Positions 1 to 9,475 are shown, counted from the first letter of the stretch. The stretch is DNA of 25,000 nucleotides from Purshia tridentata (GCA_003254885.1 QANT01003154.1:1-25000); one strand, 5' to 3'. Numbers and translations: made by a program. Notes: a model not told the origin generated them from the letters alone.

Positions 1-1567
1 CGTTAGAATCATATTCAATTTAATAACTACAACTATAATTTTAGGCTTTCCGCTCCATAATCCTAATTTCAAGCTATAAACCAACTTAATTCCCTTCTCG
101 ACTCAAAACCCATGCCACTAGTTTATTTTTATCCGATAATTTTCCCCAATAATCTCCATTCCACCTAACTTGACCGAGGATCGTCCGGGTGTCGTTTCGA
201 CAACCCATAAGCGCCCAATTTCGTCCCAAACTCACCATTTCTCCGATTTCTTTCGAACTAACCATTCTAAACCCCAATTGAAAGTTTCTAAGTTTGGAAA
301 TTTTTTTAAAACTACCGCAATTTATCACTCAAAGTCAAAGGTTCCAAAGAATTCCACATGGTTTCCAAACCCCAACTTCCAAGTTTCTAATTTCCCACAA
401 TAATTAATCAATCCAAGTTCCAGTCACTCCAAATCTATCCTTAGCCCCACATCTACACCAAAACCACCATCAATTCCCTTAAACATGGCCAAATCCGAAA
501 TGGGCATAAACCCCAATTTCCCCAACTTTTCAATTTCTTCAATAATTTCCTAAATTTCTCGTTCCAAACTTCGATTACATGTTCTTAATGACGGAAATTA
601 CCTTAAACACCTAACAACTTGATTCGATTCCCAACACCCATGCAAAACCCGAAAATGGCCTATAATATCCCAAATTCAATCTCTCATAATTTCTCCAAAT
701 TGAACCACTAAATTATAGGGGAAGGAAAGCCCGTGAAAGAAGGAAGAAAACTCACCAAAAACTTGGGCCAATCGTGGCCGGAAACAGCCGGAATTGGCGG
801 AGAGAACTCGCGGCAAAACTGAGTTTTCTGAGCTTGTCACTGCGTGGGGAGGCGGCGGCCAGCGAGGGGAAGTTTGGGGAGGGACAGTCGGCAGTTGGGG
901 AAGTGGTTCTCGGCCAGCTCGTCGCCTATCATCGCCGGAGATGGCTGGAGCTGGAAGCTCCAGTCGCTCGCACAGAAAGAGTAGGAGAGAGAAGAGAGAG
1001 AAGGAGCTGGGCCGTGGGTAGGAAGGGCTGGGCTGGCCAGAGAGGCAACTAGGGAGGCTCGTCGGCGGCGGGAGATGTCGCCGGAGGGGCTGGGTCGGTC
1101 GGAAAGGGTTGAGTGGTCGCGCAGGGGAGAGGGGCTAGGGCTGTTCTCGCGTGGGGAGAGGAGGGGAGAGAGAAATAAAAAAGAGGGGGAAATTTCCAGA
1201 ATTTTCTGGAAATTTAAACCCATTTCAACATAATTACAAATTTGCCCCTCACTTTGAACCTCCGTATTTTTCAAACCGTAGCTCCAAATGACGCATACTA
1301 CGTGTCTACGAATTCGTGAAGTCGAGCTCTACGCAACCATGTCAAAGTCAACTCTAAACTCCGAGCAATTTAAAAAGTCAACCTTGAGCTCTTTTAATAC
1401 GTTCATAACTTTCTAACCGGGGCTCTAAATAACCCATGCCGCGTGTCAATGAACTCGTGAGCTCGAGATCTTCCTAACGGACCCAAGGTCAAAGCTAAAA
1501 TCTTACTAGAATCGAAAGTCAACATTGGGCCCTATAATAATGTACTTAAAAGGTACGGGTCGTTACA
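1..1567 (-). mobile_element. LTR of a gypsy-type retrotransposon, cut by the window edge
   Basis: Read on the minus strand, the segment starts at 1567 with TGTAACGACCCGTACC, a typical plant gypsy LTR start, and runs off the left edge. From its start it has an AT-rich leader with paired 'acgtgtctacgaa' type blocks (about 1290-1315 and 1435-1455), then a CT-rich stretch (about 1125-1180 read in reverse), then GC-rich sequence. This order matches the solo LTR at 14420-17254 and the inverted LTR at 3840-5201, although the sequence has diverged. No protein domain is visible; the open frames here on both strands follow the purine/pyrimidine bias and look fortuitous. The other end is outside the window, so solo LTR and full element cannot be told apart. 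Confidence 0.75.
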
Positions 1568-1568
1568 C

Positions 1569-2186
1569 AATCATTTGAGCCTAGATGTTGAGTTTGTGGA
1601 AAGCATTGCTGATCGTTTGAATCAGTGAAGAAACATCTCATTGGTGAGATTCAATTGCACGTTCATTTTAATTGATCATGTTATGCAATGATCATCTATA
1701 AAATTGCTTATTGTTTGACTTCATTCATCTGTTTCCCATGATTTAGGCCCAATGGCAAAAGCAACTTGCACAAGTATTTTCCTTGAACGAGATTGTGGTA
1801 TATATTTGAAACTTTTTGATAGCCCTACTTCTCTCAGTGAACTAAAGAAATGTGTTTCCTATCTGCACCTGTTCCTAGAGTAAGTTGATTGGCTTAAACA
1901 CGTAGCATCTCGAATAGAATTTTAGAAGCTTGTCATATTCAGTACTTTGAATCTTATTGCCCTTTGGTCCATCAGTTTATACTCTTAGCATAAACTATAT
2001 ATAGATGTACACATGCATGACTTATATTTTTGAGTTGACCAGTTGCAGGGAACAATGATGATGCCATTTGTTGAATCTAATTTTGTTATAAACTCAAGCA
2101 ATGAAAGCCATGTTGCAAATGGTCCTCAAGCAATAAAACTTTCTGTTTTGCCAAAGGTCAAAGGTGTAGCCAAGTTAATTTGTTGA
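1569..2186 (+). pseudogene. Decayed exons of an unrecognised host gene
   Basis: Three short coding-like stretches follow one another with splice-like borders. The first (1569-1625) reads NHLSLDVEFVESIADRLNQ and meets a stop at 1626. The second follows a TTTAG acceptor at 1746 and reads QWQKQLAQVFSLNEIVV. After a frameshift near 1800 it continues as YLKLFDSPTSLSELKKCV and ends at a consensus GTAAGT donor (1880-1885). The third follows a TTGCAG acceptor (2043-2048) and reads GTMMMPFVESNFVINSSNES, then VANGPQAIKLSVLPKVKG, to a stop at 2184. The composition is protein-like and the splice signals are good, but there is a stop and a frameshift and the exon phases do not join cleanly. I do not recognise the family. 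It starts right at the edge of the upstream LTR, so it may be a gene broken by that element or a captured fragment. Confidence 0.42.
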
Positions 2187-2497
2187 AAGTTTACATTGTT
2201 GCATTATCTATTGGAACACTTCTCTCTATTGTGTCTGTTGCTAAGAAAATAGGTAAAATAGTTGGCCTAGTGTAAAGTTTGTAATGACCTACATAGCTTT
2301 AGCACAACCAATTTTGGAGCAAAGAAAATAGGTGGTGATATGGTAGTAGAGAGAATATTTTCCAAATAAATTTTGTTATGTATTTGATTTCCATGATGGA
2401 CCTTTTTAATGTGTTTGTTTAGTTTTCATATGTGTTACTCTTAGTAATAAATTAGGCTGAAGGTTTCAATTCATACTATTCCATGTGTCTATCACTT
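2187..2497. other. AT-rich spacer, no feature seen
   Basis: Only AT-rich sequence with short poly-T runs is visible. No reading frame, inverted repeat or recognisable motif was found. Confidence 0.5.
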
Positions 2498-2952
2498 GAT
2501 TGTTACTGTGTGACAGTAGCAATCAGATATTGGTATTGTTTGATAATAACAATATTTTGATATTATTACTTTGAATAGCTTGATATCAGCCTTTTGCAGT
2601 TGCTTTAACCCTGCCTTTGATTAACTAAATAAATTTCTTCATGTAATATTCAATTTCCTAACAATAACATTGGATTCTAAGTATGTTCAGTTTGTAAGCA
2701 TTGGATTCTAAGTAAAAATATTTGATTGTTACTGTCCGATAGTAACAATTTTTTAGATATGAAAAAAAAAGAGCTTTTATACTATTTTTTATGTATTTGT
2801 ACAAAAAAAAAATTGTATAAGTTTTTTTTNAAGTTTTTTTTTTTTTTTGCAAAATCAAAATTCTCACTGTTGGACAGTAACAATTTTCAAAGATACTGTA
2901 GCTACAATAACACTGTTACAGTAACGTTGCTACAGTAACGGCGTTACTGTAG
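2498..2952. repeat. Cluster of TTACTG/CAGTAA dyad-symmetric motifs
   Basis: Three hairpin-capable sites share one 27-nt layout of an 11-nt arm, a 5-nt spacer and an 11-nt arm: 2498-2524 (GATTGTTACTG and CAGTAGCAATC), 2724-2750 (GATTGTTACTG and TAGTAACAATT) and 2859-2885 (AATTCTCACTG and CAGTAACAATT). A denser block at about 2893-2952 repeats ACAGTAAC/GTTACTGT several times and ends in a perfect 10-bp inverted repeat, CTACAGTAAC-GGC-GTTACTGTAG (2930-2952). Such motifs can be subterminal transposase-binding repeats of a DNA transposon, but no terminal repeat or target duplication was found. An undetermined base lies at 2830 in a homopolymer tract. Confidence 0.6.
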
Positions 2953-3095
2953 TGCATGGGTTTTAAAAAATGGATCGACTGGGAATTGGGCTTCTTGATT
3001 TGGGCTTTTTAAACATTACTTTTGTCCAAATGGACTTATAAAAAAAACCCTACTTTTTTGTTTTTTAGGGGGTCCGAAACGAAATGCCATATCCA

Positions 3096-3190
3096 TGTAA
3101 TTTTCGTCTGAATTTCGATGATTTCGCCGAAATTTCGAAAAATTTCGCCGAAATTCTGAAATTTCGATGTAAGTTTTGAAATTTGTCATA
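3096..3190. repeat. CGAAATTTCG-rich simple repeat
   Basis: Irregular repeats of GAAATTTC and CGCCGAAATTTCG lie between 3096 and 3190. The motif is nearly palindromic. A similar but more regular array occurs at 5681-5754, on the other side of the 3729-5201 insertion. Confidence 0.6.
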
Positions 3191-3224
3191 AACCCTAAAA
3201 ATTAAAATCGAAATTTCACAAAAT

Positions 3225-3610
3225 TAGCATCTCAAACCTTAGGGGAATGAAAGCCCATAGTGTGGGAAGAAAAACCCACAAAAAATATGGGTGATTGGAC
3301 CTCGGAGGTGGCCGGAATTAGCCAAAATAGGCGGTGGAAGGAGGCTGCAATTTCTCACTTGGGGAGGCCAGCCGGGCTGGGTGATGGCTGGGTTGTGTTG
3401 GCGCCGGCTTGGGGAGTCCACCGGTGGTCTTAGATTGCTAGAAAGTGGCTGGATAGGTAGGCGACAAGGAGAGAGAGTGAGAAAGGAGGAAAGGTTTACT
3501 TAAAAGCTTCCGGAGAAAGGGGGGAACGGGGAAGAAGAAATAGAAGGAAGAAAAAAAAATCAGGGGGGCAGGCACGCGCAGTAGAAAGAGGAGTGGGACC
3601 AAACCAAAGT
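3225..3610 (-). mobile_element. LTR fragment related to the LTR at 1-1567
   Basis: From 3238 the sequence TTAGGGGAATGAAAGCCC, followed by GGAAGAAAAACCCACAAAAA and then GTGGCCGGAATTAGCC, closely follows 716-800 of the first LTR (TAGGGGAAGGAAAGCCC, then GGAAGAAAACTCACCAAAAA, then CAGCCGGAATTGGC). It then runs into the same purine-rich tract on the plus strand (3465-3560). Neither LTR end is present, so this is an internal fragment in the same minus orientation. Open frames here are compositional. Confidence 0.55.
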
Positions 3611-3728
3611 CAAATATGTATTAATTTAAGAGCCAACTAATCATAGTTACCTTACTGGGTGTGCACCAAATATAATCAATTTGAGAACCAATGGCTAAGA
3701 GCCAACTAATCATAGTTACCTTACTGGG

Positions 3729-3794
3729 TGTAACACCCCGCACCTTTCACAAGTGTTTTGAAAAGCTTTTTAAAGATTTTCGGGATTTTAATTT
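3729..3794 (+). repeat. Left 66-bp inverted terminus (LTR start)
   Basis: Perfect inverted match to 5136-5201. The same region of the solo LTR at 14420 has diverged (after CCCCGCAC it reads GTTCTAAAGCAG instead of CTTTCACAAGTG), so the two termini come from one LTR copy or were homogenised recently. Confidence 0.9.
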
Positions 3795-5135
3795 CAGCTT
3801 CAGCAGTTTAGGCACGTGCCCGAGGGTCGGGGCGTGTCAATAATCTTAAACCTCAAATAACCTTTAACACCTCGAGATATGCATTCCTAATTTCCGTACC
3901 CCTCTTAACTAGCAAACCACAACCAATCACACAAAGCAAACAAGGCAAGCAATTAACTGGACTGAAATTGAAAAATTACCGCACTTAAATCACTCACAGT
4001 GACCACGTGAAACGACCGAACCGCCCTTCGTGTCCTTCGTGGCTCTCTTGCTCGGATTCCAAAATCCGGCAGCACAACGGCATCGGGAATACAATTCCCA
4101 AGCCGAGTACCTGCTAAGACCAGACAACCAAGCAACAAAACACACAGAGTTTACAACCAAGCCAATGAACAACAAAACGAGCGGGAACCACCACACATGG
4201 TGGCTGCCCGACTCTCGGAAAAACACTCGAAAAGTTCAGAAGCTCACCCACAGGCTCGGGTGGTTGGCCCGAGGCCAAAAACTACTGAACGGTCACTGGA
4301 ACCCCCACACGCGGCGGGTCCCACGACGGTCAACGGCTAGTTAACGGCAGTCAACCTGCCAAAAGTCAAAGTCAAGTTTAGCTGAAACAAAACACACAAG
4401 CACGTAGAGGAGATCGAGGGGATCGATTCTCGAACCTGGGTCGACGGCCAAAAGTGGCCGGAAAAGGAAGAAAAACGGCCGGGAAGCCGCCGGCCTGCTC
4501 AACGCCGATCCGCCGTCCACGGCGGTCCAACAGTTCAATCGAACCCACCAACCAGCTGGGCTCGATGAGGGGAGAAGATCTGGGCAGGTGGGAGGTCGCG
4601 TCGTCGCCGGAAACGGCGAGATCGCCGCCGACGCCGANGTCACTGAGCCTCGTCATCGCCGGAAACACAGAGATCGCCGACGGTGACGCCGACTGCACAC
4701 TCTCGGATTTCGCGTTCTGGGCTGTTCCACGACAAACCGCCACCACCGGAGGGAAGAGGGAGAGCCGGCGAGCACGGGAAGCCAAGGACCACGCCGGCCC
4801 GCCGCCGGACGCGCCCCCACGCGCCGGCGAAAGGCGCGGCTGAAAGTGTACTCGCGAGAGAGATGTCGGGAGGGAGGAGAGAGAAAGTGAGGAAAATCTG
4901 GGTTTTTGGGCTTTTAAAATCACCTTTTTCAAAATTACCAATGTGTCCTTCTCTTCACACGTCCGTAACTTTCAAACCGTAGCTCCGTTCGACGCGTGCT
5001 ACGTGTCTACGAACTCTACGTGTCTACGAACTCGTGAGGACGAGACCTTTCCAACGAACCCAAGGTCAACGCTAAAAGTCCTCCCGAACAAAAAGTCAAC
5101 TTTAAAATTCAAAACCTCCAAAACATTTTACTTTC

Positions 5136-5201
5136 AAATTAAAATCCCGAAAATCTTTAAAAAGCTTTTCAAAACACTTGTGAAAGGTGCGGGGTGTTAC
5201 A
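5136..5201 (-). repeat. Right 66-bp inverted terminus (LTR start, reversed)
   Basis: Reverse complement of 3729-3794 without mismatch, ending GGTGCGGGGTGTTACA and followed directly by the CTGGG target duplication. Confidence 0.9.
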
Positions 5202-5242
5202 CTGGGCGTGCACCAAATATAATCAATTTGAGAACCAATGGC

Positions 5243-6009
5243 ATGCTGTTCACTTGGTAATGGTGTTTCAAAAAATTAATATTATATAACACTTGGTGAT
5301 ATAACTACTTTATTAATTTAGTGGTGGTCTACATAATATGTATGTCAAATTATGTTACAACTTGGTGATATGATCATATGACTACTAAATTAATTTGGTG
5401 TTTTTATTATATATTTGGAGTTTTAGAATACTTATTATAATTTAAAATTGTAGTATTTATAAATTTGAGATGTTATTTATATAATTATTAATTAGTGTAA
5501 TATTTGTTTAATGGAATTTACCTCCAATACGCATTATATTCACTTTATATCACATAAAACTTATAATATGGTTTGATTCATTTAATGTTTTTTTTATAAA
5601 TGTAGTATATAATATGTTAAATAAGCATATGATAAAATTTCATTTAAAATTTCCGTCGTTTTTGTCTAAACCCTAACGAAATCGAAATTCAATCGAAATT
5701 TCCATCGAAATTTCCGTCGAAATTTCCATCGAAAATTTCCTCGAAATTGAAATTACATTCAAATTTCTTTCTAAATAAAAAAACTCACAAACGCATTTAT
5801 AGACTGTCTGAATCTATACAATGTTAGTGATTTCATCAATTTTTTTATTAAATGTTAACATGTCTGTGCCAATTGGATTTTTTTTAATGACGTAAATGTT
5901 ACATGGAAATAAAATAATAAAAAATTACAAAAAAGAAAATTTATAACATTAAAAACTAAAACTAAAACTAAAATAAAACATAAACAAGTAAAACATTTCT
6001 TTATAAATA
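5243..6009. other. AT-rich repeat-like sequence without genes
   Basis: The phrase ACTTGGTGATAT recurs near 5290 and 5353 next to TTAATTTAGTGG/TTAATTTGGTG, suggesting an old unnamed repeat. A GAAATTTCC minisatellite lies at 5681-5754. No coding sequence was recognised; the minus-strand frame at 5855-6127 is low-complexity AT-rich sequence. Confidence 0.4.
5681..5754. repeat. Minisatellite of about 12 bp (CGAAATTTCCAT)
   Basis: Consecutive units CGAAATTTCCAT, CGAAATTTCCGT, CGAAATTTCCAT and CGAAAATTTCCT follow two less regular units. The motif resembles the 3096-3190 repeat. Confidence 0.7.
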
Positions 6010-6200
6010 ATGCTATTCTTATCATATTTTTATACCATGTTTGTTGTATCATCTTATATGTCATTATTGTACTGGTAGGGTATTTCCTTATTTTTATAGT
6101 TTTTATTTTTATTTTTTTAGTGTCCAATGTATGAATGTCATGTAAATTGCCACATCATATGGTATAAAATTATGGTATAAAAATATGGTAAGTGTAGCAT
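6010..6200. mobile_element. MITE with inverted terminal repeats of about 29 bp
   Basis: The left end ATGCTATTCTTATCATATTT and the reverse complement of the right end, ATGCTACACTTACCATATTT, both continue TTTATACCAT and match at 26 of 29 positions. The 191-bp element has no coding capacity. TA lies outside each end (6008-6009 and 6201-6202), consistent with a TA target duplication, but the surrounding bases extend the palindrome, so the exact ends and superfamily are open. Confidence 0.6.
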
Positions 6201-7374
6201 TATTGTTTCTTTATTTCTCTTATTTTTTCCTTTCCCCGACTTCAGTTGCTCTACTTGGGTTCCCTCTCAACTATGCATGTGTCGACGCGTGCGCCACTAT
6301 TCGGCAGCCAACAATGACGAACCACCGGCCATTAAATCTTCTTCTTCCCATCTCATCTCTTCCCTGGCATCAGTTTCTCAAAAATAGCCCAGTAACTCGA
6401 AACCAACCCAAGACCAAAGCTACCTCGCCAACGTTGAATTTGTTTCCAGCGGATTTAGGTAGCTGGACTACCTAGGTTCTCTTCTCCTTGTCACCATGAG
6501 TCCAGCCATGCCCTTCTATTCCGCAGCAAACCACCACAAACAGCAAGTCAAATTTGAGAAGGCCGTGACTTTTTCGGCCAAATTCTTGCCATTTCTGACC
6601 ATTGATGGCTCCGATCTTAGGTGGGTTTCCTTCCTCGTCTCATGGGTGTCAAAACCCTTATAATATTGCTTATTTTAAGTCAAGTTTGTCGAAGTGTGAA
6701 TTTTGGAATTTCCTACAGGAAAAGACCCAGTTTTGAGGGCCATATCGGGCTTTAAGTTCTTTGAGCTTTGAATCTTCCGCTAGCCCCCAATGGCCTCTGG
6801 CACAAAGCTTTGTATGCCCACTACTTTTTCAAGCAGCAAGGTTCTTACCTTGATCTTCTTCAACTTCCTGTGCGACGAGTTTTAGAGACATGCCCTTTCT
6901 TTGATCAATCCCATCATCAATTATTTTTGTTCCCTTTTTTTTCATGAATTTCTGAATTTTGAATTGCATATTGCGGCATAATAGACTATTACCAACAATT
7001 TCATGATATAGCATGTAGATGCATTTCTAAGTTTTTTTATTTTATTTTAGGAGTACTCTTTATAATTTAATGGACTAATATAAATTAAACCAATATTTTT
7101 CAGCTCAAATCATGACACGTGACCACCTAACCCCTAAAAAGATTCGACTAGCCTTCACTCTTATTTGAACATATACCAAGGAACCTTATTCATACATAAA
7201 ACCACGACTTTTCACCCAAAATTCGAAAACATGTCAATCCCTTTCTTCCCCTGATGGCTAAGGAGAATTTTATAGTCAACAAAATTTTTTATAGCAAAAA
7301 CATGTTAACCTAACCTAGCTGAAATCCCTATTTGGATCCCCAGGGCCATGGGTATTACACATAATTTATAGAAA
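6201..7374. other. Unassigned sequence, possibly LTR-derived
   Basis: A pyrimidine-rich stretch (about 6205-6375) is followed by mixed sequence. The open frames (for example 6185-6475) show no recognisable protein. The CT-rich beginning resembles the leader part of the gypsy LTRs elsewhere in the window, but no boundary or target duplication is visible. Confidence 0.3.
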
Positions 7375-7383
7375 TAAATTATC

Positions 7384-8340
7384 GGGAAATTTTAGTCATA
7401 TCCAATAATTTTTTTTTGATACCCAATATATATTTTAAACTTAATGGACTATTTTATCACTTAGTAAAATTATCAATAAGGACAAATTATAACTTTAAAA
7501 AAATCAAATTTTCTGTTCATACCCAACACTTAATACCCAACTCATTTACCAACCCTAGCCTAACCATCTTCACTCTCACTTACATCCTCTCTCACACTTA
7601 CACTAACATTAAATTAAACCCTAACATCAAAACAAGGGTTTTTAGGTAGATGAATAGTGAAATCATACCCTATGAGCCTTCAAATGATGTATGCGTGCAT
7701 TTTGTGTAATTTTTCTGCATTTTTCCATGTTTTAGATGTTTTAGGAATTTTTTGTTCGGAACGTGTTCGGCAAACCAGAACCGAACACAACTACAATGTT
7801 AGGTTGGAGCCGGCCAAACAAATGAGAAATGTTCGGTTGGAACAGCCAAACAAATGAGACATGGTCGGTTGAAGCCGGCTGAACAAATGAGAAATGTTCA
7901 GTTGGAGTCAGCTGAACAGAGCCAAATGGCCTTCGACAGCATAAATGAATCCAATTCAAAAATCCACAAAAAATTCAAACCAATGGATAAAATTCATATA
8001 AAAACAACAAACCCATCACCAAAATAACAAATAAAAAGCTTAAGGACTGAGATTTGGTGTTCTATTCGGTGGTGGTGAGGGGAATATGGTAGCTATTAGG
8101 TATGGTGTTGGCCTGTTAGGTATGGGTGTAGTGTAAATGCTTGGGTTATTGTTGGGTATGTGTGTAAATTGTGGGTAATGAGAGAAAATTAAAATAATGG
8201 GTTGGGTATCTATTAATGAAGGTAATGTGGTAATTGAGGTTGGGTAAAATAAGAAAAAACTAATTTGAAAAAGGTGAGTGTTGGGTAAATTAAGAAATTG
8301 GATAACAAAAGAAGATTGTTGGGTATAAATAGAAATTCCC
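7384..8340. mobile_element. Mutator-like non-autonomous element with long degenerate inverted ends
   Basis: The left end GGGAAATTTTAGTCATATCC and the reverse complement of the right end, GGGAATTTCTATTTATACCC, begin long diverged inverted arms rich in ATACCCAA (about 7384-7560 on the left; 8150-8340 on the right as TTGGGTAT). Flanks carry a 9-bp duplication with one mismatch: TAAATTATC (7375-7383) and TAAATTACC (8341-8349). A 9-bp duplication is diagnostic of the Mutator superfamily. No transposase is present. Between the arms is a 33-bp minisatellite (7802-7926). Confidence 0.72.
7802..7926. repeat. 33-bp minisatellite, about 3.7 copies
   Basis: Units start at 7802, 7835, 7867 and 7900, with consensus GGTTGGAGCCGGCCAAACAA then ATGAGAAATGTTC. 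Unit lengths are 33, 32, 33 and a partial copy. Units differ by point changes such as GGCC to GGCT and CAAA to TGAA. It lies in the centre of the Mutator-like element. Confidence 0.8.
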
Positions 8341-8349
8341 TAAATTACC

Positions 8350-8566
8350 ATGTAGACTAATCTTGGATTTGAACCAAGTCCACAACGTTCAATGGAAACT
8401 CCCTTCAATCCACTCCATATTGTAGGCTCCACCATGAACTCACCAATAAGAGTCCTTTATTAATAAATCACAACATACAATTTGTTTAGTTATAAACTGA
8501 AGCTTCTAATCTCCCATCATGATTAGTTATTCAGGTTAAGAAAATGTGTTTGCTTCTAGCATTATA
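8350..8566. other. Short spacer, nothing recognised
   Basis: Sequence between the Mutator-like element and the probable solo LTR. No frame or repeat was recognised. It could be intron or flank of the gene fragment at 9476. Confidence 0.35.
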
Positions 8567-9189
8567 TGTTGGAAAATTTAATATTCAATTATTAATTTTC
8601 TTATTATTGAATAATTAAAAAAAAAATGTAGGATTGCTTGTCACATATTAGTTATGACTTTTTTGAATAGCTACAAGTTATTTTGTATAGACACCTACTT
8701 GAAAAGGTGCATATGGGTTGCACTAATTGTGAATTGTTGTCTTAAAAGAAAGGATGAATTCTAGTGTTTCCTTTTCTTAACAAGCACAACCCTTCTAAAA
8801 AGGCACTTCAACTTCTATAAATACTGAGGCCATTTGTCATTTGAAATAAAGTTAAAAAGTGATTTGTGGCTTGTTCAAAGTCACTCATTCAGAAAGTTCA
8901 AACATGGTATGTGTTCTCTGTTTCTTGTGGGAGGTGCTACTTCCGCAAGAAGAAAGATAGTTGTATTATGGGAGATGTTTACTATTCAAACTTTGAGGTA
9001 CCAATGATGGGCAATCTCAAGTAGATAGTATCAAATACTAGCCTCATCTATTGTTAAGGAGATTTTGAACTTTATTTCATGTTTGTTTAGAATTTGTGTT
9101 ATCAGTATGCATTAAATTTATATATTTAATAGCAATGAATTATTTATGAGTTTTCTATAAATATAGCAATTAGGCCCTATTTTCCAACA
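8567..9189 (+). mobile_element. Probable Copia-type solo LTR
   Basis: The 623-bp segment starts TGTTGGAAAAT and ends ATTTTCCAACA, the TG...CA inverted ends of an LTR in a form common in plant Copia elements. A TATAAATA box at 8816-8823 sits at a plausible promoter position. The adjacent bases TTATA (8562-8566) and TTGTT (9190-9194) do not form a convincing 5-bp duplication, so the call rests on ends, size and TATA box. Confidence 0.5.
8816..8823 (+). promoter_or_regulatory. TATA box in the probable Copia LTR
   Basis: TATAAATA about 250 bp inside the LTR start, with transcript-like sequence downstream. This is the expected U3/R promoter position; function is inferred. Confidence 0.4.
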
Positions 9190-9475
9190 TTGTTGAATGT
9201 TTGCAAGATCTAAGTTATATAGGAAAAAAGTGCTAGCTGCTAGCTTTATTTTTATAACTAAATGTCCAACTTATGACAAATTAATCATTACTTAACTTCA
9301 CGCTAAGGAGGAAAAAGGAGAAGTTGACATAGCACACAGGGAGAAAGGCATAGTAAATGCTTTTCTTGTGCTCTAAAACAACAAACATCCTTTGAGCAAG
9401 TCGTATCTGTTTATAGTATTAATACTATCAATTGCAAAATGCATGTTTTGTTAATTCCACAAATTTTACTTGCAG

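Larger units (their letters stand above)
3729..5201. mobile_element. Rearranged head-to-head LTR insertion with 5-bp target duplication
   Basis: Both outer ends are the same LTR start. 3729-3794 and the reverse complement of 5136-5201 are identical over 66 bp, beginning TGTAACACCCCGCACC. The left end then jumps to a canonical LTR 3' end (3795-3839, ending GGGTCGGGGCGTGTCA, shared with the solo LTR at 17254). The rest (3840-5201) is an inverted copy of roughly the first 1.3 kb of the same LTR family, colinear with 14420-15750. The insertion is flanked by a perfect 5-bp duplication, CTGGG, as made by LTR-retrotransposon integrase. A normal element or solo LTR would end in CGTGTCA on one side; this one does not. 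Open frames inside lie in GC-rich LTR sequence and have no protein similarity that I recognise. An undetermined base is at 4638. Confidence 0.85.
3627..5242. repeat. 69-bp tandem duplication, second copy split by an insertion
   Basis: A 69-bp unit starting TAAGAGCCAACTAATC and ending GAGAACCAATGGC occupies 3627-3695. A second copy starts at 3696 and runs to 3728, is interrupted by the 1,473-bp element at 3729-5201, and resumes through 5242. The first copy therefore records the empty site and confirms the insertion point and the CTGGG duplication (3724-3728 and 5202-5206). Confidence 0.85.

Noticed and set aside
774..1274. Overlapping open frames on both strands (92, 75 and 145 codons)
   Set aside because: They lie in the purine/pyrimidine-skewed GC-rich part of an LTR, give low-complexity peptides and have no recognisable domain.
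2830..4638. Undetermined bases at 2830 and 4638
   Set aside because: Single N calls, the first in a poly-T tract and the second in a GC-rich stretch; sequencing ambiguity, not biology.
4378..4982. Several GC-rich open frames, up to 187 codons, on both strands
   Set aside because: They lie in the inverted LTR copy, occur in opposing frames over the same bases, and the equivalent part of the solo LTR (14664-15119) shows the same pattern. Composition explains them.
7741..7959. Minus-strand 72-codon frame with an 11-residue repeat
   Set aside because: It follows from a 33-bp minisatellite within a non-autonomous Mutator-like element; one unit is 32 bp, so the reading phase of the repeats is not kept.
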